From: Nectonema munidae
Lineage: Eukaryota; Nematomorpha; Nectonematoida; Nectonematidae
Length of the DNA: 64,000 nt
Assembly: GCA_030549495.1 (NCBI GenBank)
Contig: JAUIRK010000866.1
Span: forward strand, 186,001 to 250,000
Direction of reading: 5' to 3'
Position numbers and translations under genes: made by a program. Shown here in pieces: positions 31,613 to 44,009 of this stretch (positions are counted from its first letter, which is position 1; each line of letters starts with the position of its first letter). The notes below the pieces were generated by a model. That model made no database searches. It was given only the letters and a program-made list of their open reading frames with translations, and was not told where the DNA came from.

Positions 31613-33114
31613 TTGACTTGGTCGTGAGACTGGCATGCTTAAACAAGTTAGACTTGTAATGTAAGATGTTAGGGAGAAAGTAAATAACATGCCTGTCTAC
31701 ATACATACATAAACTAATGCCACGAGAAGGCAAGTGAAATACAATGAGCTATGTCTAATATAGTTCTAATGCAACAGATTCCCTGAAGAGAATGAAAGTT
31801 GACGCATGTCTTACATAGAGGTGCGACCAATCACCTTTGGATGGGGCACTCTATGTCTCGGTTAAGTCTAAGATAGGGGATTCTCTTTTGCTGGAAGAAG
31901 TTGGAATAAGCGAAAAAACGAATCTGTATTTAAGTTAGTAATACATACTGATCAATAAATAATATTTGCTAGGGCGTTTCTCATTTGTTGTGTAAATAGG
32001 ACTCTACTCCTTTTACGTTGTGCTATCATTTCTAAATAAATATTTGTAGTGGCTTTATTTCGTTATATCCTGTTGTAACTGTATAATAATGATATATGAT
32101 GTTACGCAATTGTGTGTTTTGTGGATTCTCTACGCCACGCCATTTCCTAAATCATTTATTCATTATATACTAATAACGAAGAAAACTTTCGATTGAATTT
32201 GTATTTTAAAGGTTGATGTTTTCGTTATAAAAGAGTGGATTCATTCCTAAGACCCTTAAAAGGAAGTGATTTAAAATTTTATGAAAGCTAAATGAACAAT
32301 TCAACCAATAAAATGATAAAAACAGAAAAGATAAAGGCATCATTTTGAAAAGATAAACTATGCAATTATTGAAGAGTCCACAATAAAAATAGCGCTTCTG
32401 AAATTTTATTGGAACTTCGCAATTTAAATATGGTGACTGGGCATGTTGTGTCAAGGATTTATACAAGGTTTTCTCGTTTGTTAACACAACAATTTTTACC
32501 CACAATACTCTTTTACGTGTATAATTGAACATGATTCTAACCTAGAATTATTTATTTATGTAAAAGTCCTTTAAATGCTCACATGCATCAGAATATTCCA
32601 ATATTAATAACCTTGCACTCTTTATTAACATGTGATGATGCTTTTGCACAAATAAAAAAAATTATTCTAACTTAGATGAATATAGGAGGGACTTTTCTGA
32701 TTGTAGTGCTTTCAAAAAGAAGAGTTTTTTTTCAAAATAATCCTAGATCTCTACAATTGATCCTATATCCTAAATTTTTGAAACTTCTCGTCAGAAACAT
32801 GAAAGTTTTTGTCAAGTTTCAAAAGAATCTTTAGTCGTCATTTTCAAAATTATTAAAAAAAAGAGTGACTTTATTGACTTTTGTTCGCCCTGGAGCCATC
32901 GTGCAAAAACAGGCAACAATAAGTACATTGAGAGGGACAATGGCATTAGCAAAATTCACAAGGCAACAAAATTTTTCAAGTTCTTAGGATAGTTAAATCA
33001 TGCTTGTTCCGAAAATGGCAATGATTCTTACTACATCAAAAATTCCTTAAAAAATTGGCATGAAAGAACCGAAAGATTGTTACGTTCCAAAATACGCTTT
33101 CCTAAATTTTCTTT
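31613..33114. other. intergenic, nothing confirmed
   Basis: A less AT-rich block (31640-31990) has no ORF, no paired ends and no recognisable family. The rest is AT-rich. Confidence 0.4.
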
Positions 33115-34545
33115 TTTGTGCACCTTTTTTGTGTAGTCACGCTGAAGACACCAGTAGTAATCACTAATCAGCCATCATGTGACTGCCCCATCTTGCCTGG
33201 TACCTTTTCTCCATGACTTCTTCACTCATGTCTCCGAATTTATCTAGATGACTATGAAGATAGGGTAGTTTTGGACTGATACTTTCAGCCAATTTTTTTA
33301 AATTTTCTAGCATATTTTGAACTTCTACATAATTTTCTGCCTTGTGATTCCAAAAAAAATTTGATAAATTTTACGTAGCTGCACCATGCGGCAGCTTCAA
33401 TTTCGTTCAGCAACTTACCTTTCACCTTTGCTGCTTGAAGTTTTCTTTCTCTTTGTGCATAATTTGAGTAACTCATTTTAGCATCTTTTTTCCTATCTTT
33501 TTCAATGGATTATTTTCAATTTACATCATTGATTAATCACTGATTTTGTAGTATATATATATATATCAAGCTTTTGTAGAATAATCACTTTTTCAAGCAA
33601 GTATGTCTTGATTAAAAGCTCCTGTTTTCCAGTTTCTTCTTCATTCCACGACAGTGAGTTTTCTGATTTGATGAGCATCAAATATTCCAGCTCTCCAAGT
33701 TTTTCGATACAAAGACGAGAATGAGATTCACAAATATATTTGAAGTATTCTCCTTCTTTATCCAAAGTTCTAACGAACTCCTTCATTTGGGAGAATAATC
33801 TTCTTTTTGTCAATAAGAGGTTCGTTTATGATGTTATTATTCCGTACAGTTAAGATTTCTCTGGCCAGACTTTTTATCCAATGATTTTCTTGGCTCTCCT
33901 TACCATAAACACAAAAAAAAAGAACTTTAGTATATCCACTTTGCTGACCAAGTAAAAAATTAAACATTTTGAAGTCGATGCAAAGAGACCATTGATGCTT
34001 ATCATAACAAATGCATTTTAAAAGCATCTTTATACTCTCACAATCTTCCTTCATTTTCGTGGAGTGTGCAATTGGTATGGAGGCAAATATATTTTTATTA
34101 TGCAGTAAGCTCCTAATAAAAGTAAATTTTCTTGCTTTTTCAAATGTGGAACAAAACGAGTAATGTTCATTCTTTGAACAGACAAAGCATGCCCACCGCA
34201 AATATAACAAAATGAATCAGAATGATTTGCACAACCTTTTTTTGAAGAACTCATCCATATCTACAAACTAGAAAAAAATTAAAACAAAAAGAATGATAAC
34301 AAAGTATTAAGAAACAAGTTGATTGATTGAGTTGGAACAAAATTGGAAACGTCTAGATAAAATAATCATGTAAGAGTGCATAAAAATTTCAATCACAAAA
34401 GTATAGCAAAGTGTCTCTGAATTATTTTTCTTCGTTCCTTATGTTAATTTCACATCACTTTGAGCATTTTAAACAAGTCTTCCAATTCAGGAGCATCAAA
34501 ATAATTTGTCCTAATCATTATATCGATTAGACGCCAAAGCTATAA
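33115..34545 (-). mobile_element. uncharacterised zinc-finger transposase-like element, copy 2
   Basis: Minus-strand copy of the family at 20050-21790. From ATG at 34254: a finger (SDSFCYICGG), then SIPIAHSTKMKEDCESIKML, QSGYTKVLFFCVYGKES, EFVRTLDKEGEYFKY, AAAWCSYVKFIKFFLESQ and, near 33150-33250, HLDKFGDMSEEVMEKRYQAR. An out-of-place piece (YFDAPELEDLFKMLK, about 34455-34525) lies upstream of its N-terminus, so the copy is rearranged or two copies overlap. Several frames and stops show it is dead. It lies downstream of the last ZP-gene exon seen, probably within that gene. Confidence 0.62.
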
Positions 34546-34652
34546 GAGTTAAGCCAATCGAACAAAACTAACTTCATATCATGAATCAGCATAAATGAAT
34601 TATCTTATTAAAAAAAAGAATAGTATACGTGAAAAATAAGTATTTTACATAC

Positions 34653-37600
34653 CCATCATGATCTATCAGCTTCAGCTTAAAGAGATTGTCTGGGTCTTTG
34701 GCTTTGCAATTTGTGACGTGAACATCTTGATGACCTTGAAAATTAGAATAAATTTGTTGCGTTGTGAATGGTGATGCTCTTTAAAGATTTTCATTGGTTA
34801 AAATGAGAAAAAAATCAAAAAATCACTTTTGCTGAGTTTATTCAGCTGGACTATGAGAGTAGCTGTTTCGCCCAGAATCAACTTCTTGGTTCCACTAACG
34901 AACAAATTCTTTCCTTGAACGACTTTCAAAGATGTGTCACTCATTTTCACTTTATTTGTTTTGATCTTCGTTTCTTTTAACCGGCTTAACATTTGTTAGG
35001 AAAAATATCATCAATAAATCAAACTATTTTTATTCTTAAAAATAAGACTCATATTTTTAAAATCCCAAAAACCGCCCCCAAAAATTGTGAGGATGTGCGC
35101 CCCTGGTTTAGAGGATGTAAAAAATTTTGCATATCATCTCTAATTTACACAAACAGATGAACTAAAAAATTTAGATGATGTTAGAAGCTTTGCTTATAAA
35201 ATATTTTCTTACGGTACAGAAACTTTCCAACTTTTTTCAAAGGATTCCACTGTTTTTTCACCGCTCTCATGAAAGCACTTGATGTGAATCGCTTTGTCAA
35301 ATGATGCCAAAACGGGAAGACGTTTCTCCATTTTGATGATGATGGTGTTTTCATAATAATCCATTTTTCTCTGCCAAAAAACATTGTATAAATATTTATT
35401 TTATAAAAATGATATCTACATAAATAAGATATCACGTCTCTATAACAGTATTTCTCATTGACAAAAGCGATGGCAAAAATTAAGAGTAACTTTTTTCTTT
35501 CATCAAAGTTATATATAGCAAATGAAAAATCTATCTATCGGGAGTTTAAATGCGTGTGTCACTACTTGGACCTTTTGAAGTTGTGAGCAACGTTCGATGT
35601 TCACTCATTCTCTGAAAAGTTTGACTACCTCTTTTTATAAGCAGCAAAAGGCAACGTTGAAGTAGCTAACCCTTATATAGGGTGATTTAGTAACGCTTGT
35701 ATTTTTTACATTTTGTAAGGAATCATAGTATACAAAAACGCTAGTTTAATCACTTTTTATAAAATTATCTAAGTCTAAGAACATAAAATCCTAAAAAACA
35801 ATTTAAACTAACAGAAATCATAAAAATCATAGTATACGAGAACAAGAAAATCATTGTTTTTTTTTATTATTTCTCTGGTTACAAATAAAATTCTGACAGC
35901 TGTCATAAATAGATCAAATACATTTTTAACAACTGAAAATTTTTGTAACATTATAAAAAATATCTCTGCTCAAATATTAAACAAATAGAGTATTTTTGCT
36001 TTTAAACTGAATAGCTAGTCAAAATATTAATTCCCAAATAGCTATTGAAAAAAAATTTCATGACTTGAAAAAATTATAGCTTTCAAATGTAACAAACGTA
36101 CTGATAAAGATTAAAAGTTACCTTTGTAAATTTTTTAACACGAGTCTGACAATATTCACTGATATAAAATTGTAACGATTGAAAACTACTTTTCTCTCAT
36201 TTAAAAACATAAACAAATTTTCATTTTTGCAAAATGTTTGATGTATTGATGGAACTAAATTTTAACTAAAAAATCTCTGTGATTACCAGGGCGAGTAAAA
36301 GTCAATAAAGTTAACTTTTATTTCCGTTTAGCAAAAACACTTTGAAGAAGATCTTTACTTGTTTAGTCTAAAAATTTTTGAACTAATTTCAAATTTTTAA
36401 GTCAATTAAAGTCAATTTTTCGAGTTTAGGTCAATAAAGTCAATTTTTATATTTAACACTTTTTGATTCAATGTGCCTAAAATTGTTATAAGCGATACAT
36501 ACAAGATTTCTTTTTTATATCAACACTTCCACAATAGTTGGGCTTTTATTCATCTAATATAAGGTTTTACTGTAAAGTTTGCCTGACTGAGGTTAAACAT
36601 GAAGAAGTTTTTTGTAAGACAAATTTTTTTGTTGACAAACGCGGTTACATATGATATACCCGCTTCAGAAGTTATGGAATTTTATTCCCAAACTTTTTTA
36701 TCATTGCATGTTTTTCACATCTTTTACACAAGTTTACATTAAAAGTTAATTTATCCTGCAAAATTGTAGATTACCGGCATTAAATCATTCAAAATTAGTA
36801 ATAGAAAAAGAAGTTCTCTTTTCAAACCTATCGGCAACACTTCAGTTCCAATTGTAACGAAATTGATAAATTGGTTGCAAGCAGCAAAATATTTTCATTA
36901 AAATCTTCCAGCAGTAAAGAAATTAATGATAAAGATGATGGAATTTTATTGTTAAATATCAAAAAATTGTTAAAAAAAGAAAATATGTGTCAAAACTTGC
37001 TAACAATAATAATTAGAGAATATTAACGATTCATTGATTTAGTAGGATACGGTCAACATAGAAACTTTTTCAGTCGAAGATGCCTTCACTTGTTTCAACA
37101 TTATTTCATTTAAGACGAATGTGGCGTTAAAAGTTATCTTGAAAATAGATTCAAATAAAATGAAATCAATAAAATCATGAATATGGAAAACTCTCAAATC
37201 TCTCACAGTACTTATCCCAAATTACAAAATTGTCAAGTTTTAACTTTAGAAGTAGAAAGATCTTTTTCTAAACTGGAAAAACTGCTAGAAAATGATCGAA
37301 TTTTAAATCAGAAAATGTCATTAATTATATATTGTTGTATTACAAAGTCATGGATTCTTTGAAATAATTTTCAATACTTTCTCTAAAGTGTTCATAGTTG
37401 TTCAATTCAATGAAACTTTAAAAAGTCAATAAAGTCAATTTTTTCCAATTTTTTGGGTCAATTTTTCCTCGCCCTGGTGATTACTTTGAATAGCTGAACT
37501 TTGGTATCATTAAAAAAGGTTCTGAAAATATCGAACTTATATTCCGCTAATTATTTTTAATTTAATTAAAGAGAAGAGAGCTGAATGAGATAGGAGAGCT

Positions 37601-40030
37601 TGAATGAGAGATGTGCGCCCCTGGCTGTGACTCTCAAACATTACTTGTCAAGTGATAGTGTGGATGTGTAACTGATAAATCAAACAATTGGTTTTGTTTT
37701 GTCCAAGCGTCTTTTTAATCGCCTTTTTAGATCTTCTGGAATCGTATTAATTTTATAATGCCTCGTATCAGAAATTTTTTCGCTAAAGAAGATTGGAATG
37801 TTTGTTAGCTGACTCCAGTGATATAGAAAGTTGTGATGGGAAAGACTTTTTATTGCATTATGAAGACGAGCAATTCATTGAAATGGATTTAGAAAATGAA
37901 ATAGAAGAAATTCAGAAATTCAAATACTTGATGCTCAAATTAGCAGTCCACATTCTATTTTTCGCCATTGAAATTGAAAGTCCCTTTTTGTTCGCTTCTC
38001 AGTTGGAACAAGGAAGAAGACATTCCTAGATATCCATGTACTTTTCAAAAATTGGGTAAGATAAATTTGCCTAAGTTAAATCGGGAAAAAGACTTTCCAA
38101 CTCCTTATCAAATTTTCAGTGAAGTGAGTAATTTTGACAGTTTAATTGATTATATGATTAATCAGTCAGAAATATGCATGCAACAAAAAGGAATAGTAGG
38201 AAGTATAAAAAAGAATTTATTTGTATGTTAGGTATACATACCACAGATTGCCTAGAATTAGAGATTATTGGTCAACATCTGAAACAATGAGGGTTCCATT
38301 TATCGATGCCTCGTGACAGATTCCTTTTTTACGCTCTATTTTGCATTTTAATGATAATTCCATTGGCTTATCTAAAGATAACGCCAAATATGATCCTTCG
38401 TTCAAAGTAGCACCTTTATTTCTTCATTTCAACAAAGCATTTTGTTCATCTATGAGTGCAACACAACAACATCAATAGATGAACACATGATAACGTTTAA
38501 GGGTCATAGTTATTTGAAAGAATATTGTTTCAACGTTTATCACCAAAAAAAAAGCTAAGTCTTTTTTTGTGAAAATATTTGATTTTTAAATAAAATTTGA
38601 ATTTTGTACTATTTTATACATATGGACGATAGGGACACATATGTCCCATGGGTTTTTTCATGATGCTTAATTTTTTTTTCAAAGTTTTTTCTAAAAATTA
38701 AAAGTTTGTACAATTATAAGGAAAAAAAATTAATATTGGACCTAAAATTATGATAAAAAATTTTCAGGCCTCAAAGGGTTAACTATATTTCAAAAACTTG
38801 AAAGAAAAACAATGTTTAAGTATTAATATTTCCGAAAGTCCAAATAATCTTGAAAAGGGTCTTTTAACATCATACAAAATTTCTCTACGAATTGCGAAAT
38901 CAGGTAAAGCACATAATATTGGAGAAAATTTGGTACTGCCCTGTATCCAAGAATTTGTTGCACAATTATTGGTTCAGGTGATAATAATTTACTTTCATTT
39001 GTTCCGTTCAGTAAAAATGCAGTATTGGCAAGAATTAATGAAATGTCAAAAAGCGAGAAACTACGTTATGTGATAAGTTAAGATTCAAACAACTTGTTTT
39101 ACATATAGATGAATCCACAATGATCAACAATCAGTCGCTTTTGCTTGCGCATGATAGATATATTGATGACAATTCAGAATTTACAGAGGAATTCTTATTT
39201 GCGAAGTCTCTGTTTAGTGATACAAAGGGTTCAACAATTTTCAAGATTGTAGAAAACTTTTTTGAAATCGCTAAACATTGGTGGGCGGTGAAAACTATTT
39301 TTCGTCAAAGGGAAGTTGGGAAGCACTGTTATAGAGAATGATGATGATGATTTATGTTTGAAAAAATGGGTTTGTCCTTTTTCCTATCAACCATATCTTT
39401 AGGTTATTTTATAAACAAAAAAATTTATTCAATTAATTTGAGCTTTTTAGAGTTTTTAAAGATGATCTGTAAACAAAACTTCTCAAGATTTACTGATGGA
39501 CCCTTTGCAAAACTACTATCTTTAAAACTCGATCCTTTATCATGCCAACGTTCCCATGTGGGAACACATTTTTACGAAATGTTAAAAAGAAATAATTTAT
39601 TTTCAAAAATTATTACAAAAATTTTTTTAAAATAAATGTTCCCATGTGGGAACGTCTTCATATTTTGACTGGAGTTAAAAAAAAATTGTAACATTTTTTC
39701 TTTTTCTTTTAGCTAAAAAATGAAATAATTAATTTTTTCAAAAAAATCTCATTATTATTATTTTTATTAGCGGCATGAAAAAGGCTATAATCTTGAGTTT
39801 CTGAAAGTTGGCAAACCCAATGCTCAATTGAAGTAAGCATATGATGGCTACCTTAGTTCCACAAGCGTTCAAAGGAATGGTGTAGAGCGCTTTGTTGTCC
39901 CCATTTCCAGTGTACTTGCAGACGCTAGAGCTGTAGAAGTTTTTGGGATAAATTTCTCCAGAAAAACTCACAAAAAAATTTATGTGCACTTGTACGACAT
40001 TTTTGCTGGAATCACATGCTACTTGGATTT
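34653..40030 (-). CDS. zona pellucida (ZP) domain protein, four exons seen
   Basis: Four minus-strand exons join in phase: 40030-39852 (acceptor CTTTGCAG, donor AAG|GTAGCC), 35370-35213 (acceptor TTTTTTGGCAG, donor CC|GTAAGA), 34984-34827 (donor A|GTGATT) and 34734-34653 (acceptor AATTTTCAAG, donor GG|GTATGT). The first encodes a ZP-N module (VACDSS, FSGEIYPKNF, IPLNACGT). The others give the linker and ZP-C (YYENTIIIK, FDKAIHIKCF, KLILGETATLIVQL, VHVTNCKAKD, LKLIDHDG). These match the conserved ZP order of CGT, NTIIIQ, a D..I.C strand, a GE.LTL.V strand and a C.A.DG strand. ZP proteins polymerise in extracellular matrices such as cuticle. Signal peptide, remaining ZP-C cysteines and membrane anchor lie in exons not found. 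The 4.5-kb intron holds several transposons; a 48-base exon at 40578-40625 is possible upstream. Confidence 0.8.
36287..37476 (+). mobile_element. hAT element remnant with 8-bp target duplication
   Basis: Ends are CAGGGCGAGTAAAA and TTTTTCCTCGCCCTG, flanked on both sides by GTGATTAC (36279-36286 and 37477-37484), a perfect 8-bp duplication typical of hAT. Subterminal copies of AAAGTCAATAAAGTCAA occur at both ends. Inside, 37177-37362 enc​odes a hAT C-terminal dimerisation motif (LEVERSFSKLEKLLENDR). Most of the transposase is missing or decayed. It sits in the long intron of the ZP gene. Confidence 0.88.
37758..38778 (+). mobile_element. piggyBac-type transposase remnant
   Basis: Reads from ATG at 37758 through an acidic N-terminus, then FPTPYQIFSEVSNFDSLIDY, QSEICMQQKG, a region with MPRDRFLF, and IDEHMITFKGHSYLKEY (around 38478-38525), which matches the catalytic DESM.PFKGR.SLKQY region of piggyBac. 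The right end is GGCCTCAAAGGG followed by TTAA (38779-38782). The left end was not identified. Several frameshifts and stops are present. Confidence 0.68.
38783..39548 (+). mobile_element. ZBED-type hAT transposase remnant
   Basis: Begins right at the TTAA of the piggyBac remnant. It encodes SYKISLRIAKSGKAHNIGEN, then INEMSKSEKLRYV in another frame, LLLAHDRYIDDNSEFTEEFL and KGSTIFKIVENFFE, all matching the order of ZBED5/SCAND3-like hAT transposases. No upstream DNA-binding part is present, so the copy is truncated, perhaps by the piggyBac insertion. Broken by several shifts. Confidence 0.6.
39550..39653. repeat. 104-bp unit bounded by two identical near-palindromes
   Basis: GTTCCCATGTGGGAAC occurs at 39550-39565 and 39638-39653. 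The same GTTCCCAnnTGGGAnC theme occurs inside the TTAA MITE at 31483-31612, so this is probably a related MITE or its subterminal palindromes. Confidence 0.55.
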
Positions 40031-40850
40031 CTGCAAAGTCGAATTGTACAATCAATATATCATTATTGTAGATTACATATTTGAAATAGTGTAGGCTTAT
40101 GTTGGTGCGATTGGTCTAACCACATCACGATTGGTGCAAATAACAATTGGTCCAATAAAGCACTTCACGCAAATATATATTCACCTAATCGCGATTTGTC
40201 TAAAAGTGTTGGAAAGGGTTAAAGCACCAAAACTTAAATCGATAACTTTTATCCAATTAAATCTACTGGGTACTTTATTTGATAAAAAATACATTAAAAA
40301 TGGGAAAAATATCAAAATTCAACATGATGGGCTTTCTTAGAGCATGCAACAATTAATATTTTTCTTGCGTTTAACCTTTTTTCTCTTTAGTTTAAAATGT
40401 TGGATTCTCCTCGAATAATGCATTATTGAATCTACTCTGCCACATTCCTTTCCTTCTTTTTATCAGTTTTCTAATAAGATTGAAAATTCCAAAGTGTGCA
40501 GAAGCTAGTAATACCTCTAAGAAAATCGAAAACTACAAGAAAACTAACAAAATAATTTTATGCTTAATTTAACTTACGAATCAAATAACTACGCCAACTC
40601 AATTTGATTTTCTTTGTCCTTTTGCTAATATAAACTTTTTAGTGATATTTGTATTAAAAATGTTTAATATTAAAATTTTAAGAGGGGGGTGAGATAACCC
40701 AAAGGTAACAAAAACACGCTTAGAATTTACCAAATCATAGTGAAGATGTTTGGAAGACATTTTGTATTTCATTCACGCTTTTTTGGGCATGATATGAACT
40801 GATTTTTCGGCAGTACAAATTCCTGGTGTTTATTACTAAACCCTAATTCG
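40031..40850. other. ZP-gene upstream intron, nothing firm
   Basis: A short minus-strand candidate exon (40625-40578) ends in a perfect donor (C|GTAAGT) in the right phase for the ZP-N exon, but its 48 bases are too short to prove. The rest is AT-rich. Confidence 0.35.
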
Positions 40851-41242
40851 GTGTGGCCAAAGCAATTACCTACTTTAAGTAAAAACGATTCCATTGTAGA
40901 AATTATAGAGCTTATTGAGGGTATCCCAAATTACTCTCATCTACCGTTTGCCAATTGCCGAGAAGAAACAGTCAAGACTAGCTCCTTAAAGCCTGCCTGC
41001 GTAAATAAGGTTTCTCTAGGTGAGAATGCAGCTTCCACAATGGAACGTAAAGACAATTAAAATATGGTCGAGCAAAATAAGGTGATGCAAGCACTAAAAG
41101 AGGATTCTGAGTCAAGTTTTATAAATTCACAAAATTTTGCGATCCCAAAATCCATTCCACACCTCTTTCCTTTGACGAATAGAATTTTGGAGATTAATAT
41201 TCCTTTGCTTTCTTTTTCAATTGAATGCTTTACATTCATTTA
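40851..41242 (+). pseudogene. coding-like segment with one in-frame stop
   Basis: One plus-strand frame reads WPKQLPTLSKNDSIVEIIEL, IPNYSHLPFANCREETVK and SLGENAAST. After a single TAA (41058-41060) it continues in the same frame with protein-like codons (NKVMQALKEDSESSF, then IPKSIPHLFPLTNRILEI) to 41242. It has no ATG start and no convincing splice sites. It may be an old transposon ORF or a dead exon; I recognise no family. Confidence 0.3.
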
Positions 41243-42214
41243 AAGCAAATGATTTTCATTTCTTGGTACACTGTTGTCCTACAGGTTCTTGAAGGACACA
41301 GGTATAAGTGAAATCCCATCACACCAAGCTTCGCACAAGAATCCTCGAATGAAAATATGATGAAGTTATTTCAAAAGCTTCAATCAAATATCCCAATTTA
41401 CCAGTGTACATCATTCGTAAGCATAGTGTGTGGATCAAGGAAGTAATTGAATGCAAATAAAGTTCATAACTAAATTTTTGAACTTTCTTTTCATTTCCAC
41501 TGCATTGCTGAATACATCCAAGTATTTTATAGTGTATAAAACAAATAGGACTCCTCCTTCCAAGGCCAGCATCATCTCTTCTTTGCAAATTTCAAGCTAA
41601 CAGCATTATTCAATTTTGTTCACCATCAAAGACGTTGACTTGAAGCAAAAAGAAGATTCATGCCAATAAATATGATTAATTGTTATTTTTAAGGTGGTGA
41701 AAATGCTTTTCTTCCATAGTAAAACAGATTTTAAGTTGTTGGCTAAAAAAGGAGGAAATAGTAGAAAATGGGTCAAGGTCGATTTTCTTCTTAATTTTAA
41801 TGAAATGCCTGGAAAAAATATACATCGTATATACGCGCGTAACATTTAACAACTTTTATTTTTCCCACCTGACTACCTAACTTTTGTGAAATAGATGAAG
41901 ATGTCTATCTTTCCTGCAAAAAGCCAGCAGTACCTTATGGTGCATTTTTGCGGGTTGCCTGAAATTACACTGGTTTATCGCTGCTGCTGCGAAAGTTTAA
42001 CAAAATTCTCCACTTCTCCCTGAGAGTATTTGCTTTTATGGAAATACTCTCTCAGTTTAAACAAAGCTTTGTTTTGAACTGATAGATTTTACTCATATAG
42101 AAATAGTATAATCTAGGGGCTAACAACAACAACAACAACAAGGTGTCTATAAATTGCAATAAAAACAATTTTTTTATAAAAAAAAGTTATAACAATTAAC
42201 CTAACCCTAGCCAG
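41243..42214. other. AT-rich with minor signals
   Basis: A minus-strand open stretch near 41430-41600 (MMLALEGGVLFVLYTIKYLD) and a tiny minus-strand exon-like piece near 41936-41998 lack enough support. A short hairpin (TGAGAGTATTT ... AAATACTCTCTCA) is at about 42021-42055, and a (CAA)n run at about 42122-42141. Confidence 0.35.
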
Positions 42215-42475
42215 CAGGGCCGGCCTTAGGCCACTGAAACCTATGCGGCTGCAGTGGGCCCCACGCTTCTCATTTTTCATTTTGATGATATATTGTATGA
42301 TTTCGCTAAACGCAAGGTCCGCAAAGTAAAGTTACTTTGATCGTCATTTTGTGCTAATGAAAAAGTAATTTTATTTTTTTCAAAATCTTATTTCTCACTT
42401 TTAATCTTTTTTTCCTACCCACAATGGGCCCCGCGCAATCCATTTTGCATAGGGCCCCGCGAACACTAGGCAGTT
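42215..42475. mobile_element. hAT-type MITE, right end uncertain
   Basis: The left end is CAGGGCCGGCCTTAGGCCAC, a classic hAT terminus. Near the right it holds ATGGGCCCCGCGCAATCC and AGGGCCCCGCGAACACTAGG. No clean right terminus or 8-bp duplication was found, so the copy is truncated or diverged at the right. Confidence 0.6.
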
Positions 42476-44009
42476 TACTTAAAACATCCCTTCTTCATTT
42501 TTATAATATTCTTTTTATATATTATACATGTATGAATCTTTTCTCTAAAGCACCAGGGTGAATGAGAGCATAAAAACATACTTAACAGGTTCCATTCACA
42601 ACAACTCGCCACACCCCTCCCTCAGTTGGCAGTTGAAGATCAGCTGATGAGATCATAGTCGTCGAAAATTTATCTCCAAAAATTTTGTTTGAATAAAGAC
42701 ATTTTACAACGGAATTTACTTTTTATACAGGCATCATTGTGTATGCATTCCATCATGAAGGACAGAATACCTAATGTCGCCATTTTTTTCTTTCAAAGAA
42801 AAAGGGTTTTTATGAGAAGTAGTCCAGGTTTTTTCAATGTTGTAAAACATTTTACAGTTTTTTTAATATATATATTTTTCAGATAAAAGTTAATAAACAT
42901 ATTTTTGGGTAATTGTAGCCAAAATTTAAAGTACAAATCAAATGTATATCAAAAAAATGGTGTGTACTCACACGCAAATAAGCATACTGTGCGTATGTAA
43001 TAAAAAAGCTTCTATCCTTTATTCAGAAAACGTAGGTATCAATGACCAATAGCTTTCAGATATTAGTTTGATTGATTATTATTTTTTAAAGTCCAAATAA
43101 CCGCATTAAGATTACCCACGATGCAATTATTGATAAACTTAAAAGAACAGCAATAAAGTAAATATTTGCTGTTCAAAAGTCTCAGAATGTTTTTGTACAG
43201 CAAAAAAACGCTTGATGGTTGATGAATAATTCATGAATTCAAACTAAAAAATAGAAAATTCTATATTTTGATTCTTTCGAGCAAATTTTCTGGCATGCAA
43301 TACTATATATTTTGCAGAAAGATGATTAAAAAAGATATATTAGAAGAAAATTATTAATTTTGCAATTCAAAAGACGAATTATAATTTGTAAATCTCTATA
43401 GATAGAGAATTTATATTTTTCATATTGAACATTTTAAGAAGAATAATCTCAATTATTCAAACGTGCAATTTTTATGAATTCCTTTTCATAAATTTAAGCG
43501 AGAGATATAAAAAGCTTAGTATGTAAAAAAAGAAACTTACTTAAAATATATTTTTCAAGATTGGTTTAATAAAAAAATATAAAAGTTTAAAATATGGAAA
43601 ACTTGAGAATAAGTATAAAAAGGCTAATAATAATTAAAAGAAAAGCGATTTTCTAACCTATCCTTTCGATTCGCGAACCTATTATTTAGCGCGGGATATG
43701 ATTGGATAACATGACAAATCTATATTTCGATTGGATGAATCTTTTCCAGCTTATATGCCAAGCAGAAAGCGAAAGCCACGGCCTTTGTGGTGAAGAGTAG
43801 AAAAAGGATTTCTTGTGAATCGAGGAAACCAATAAATCTTATTATGTGTGTGAGGAGATTATATTCCTCGCTCCGCCTATATTTTGACTTACAGAATATG
43901 ACAGTCCTTTAGATTGAACCTTTTTTTTAATTTAGTGTGCGTATTTTTTAATCGATAATAAATAATAATTAACCATCATCATTATTATTGTAAAGAAGAA
44001 AGCGCTCAC
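42476..44009. other. AT-rich, nothing firm
   Basis: A less AT-rich block (43640-43910) has no ORF and no paired terminal repeats. The open frame at 42689-42886 is unsupported. Confidence 0.4.

Noticed and set aside
31640-31990. Less AT-rich block considered as a solo LTR
   Set aside because: No paired ends, target duplication or neighbouring coding remnants; not supported as an LTR-type fossil.
35440-35530. Signal-peptide-like minus-strand stretch (KKLLLIFAIAFVNE) near the ZP exon
   Set aside because: No in-frame ATG, and it lies inside the intron between two in-phase ZP exons.
43640-43910. Second LTR-like block with AATAAA
   Set aside because: No matching partner sequence or boundaries in the window; left unassigned.
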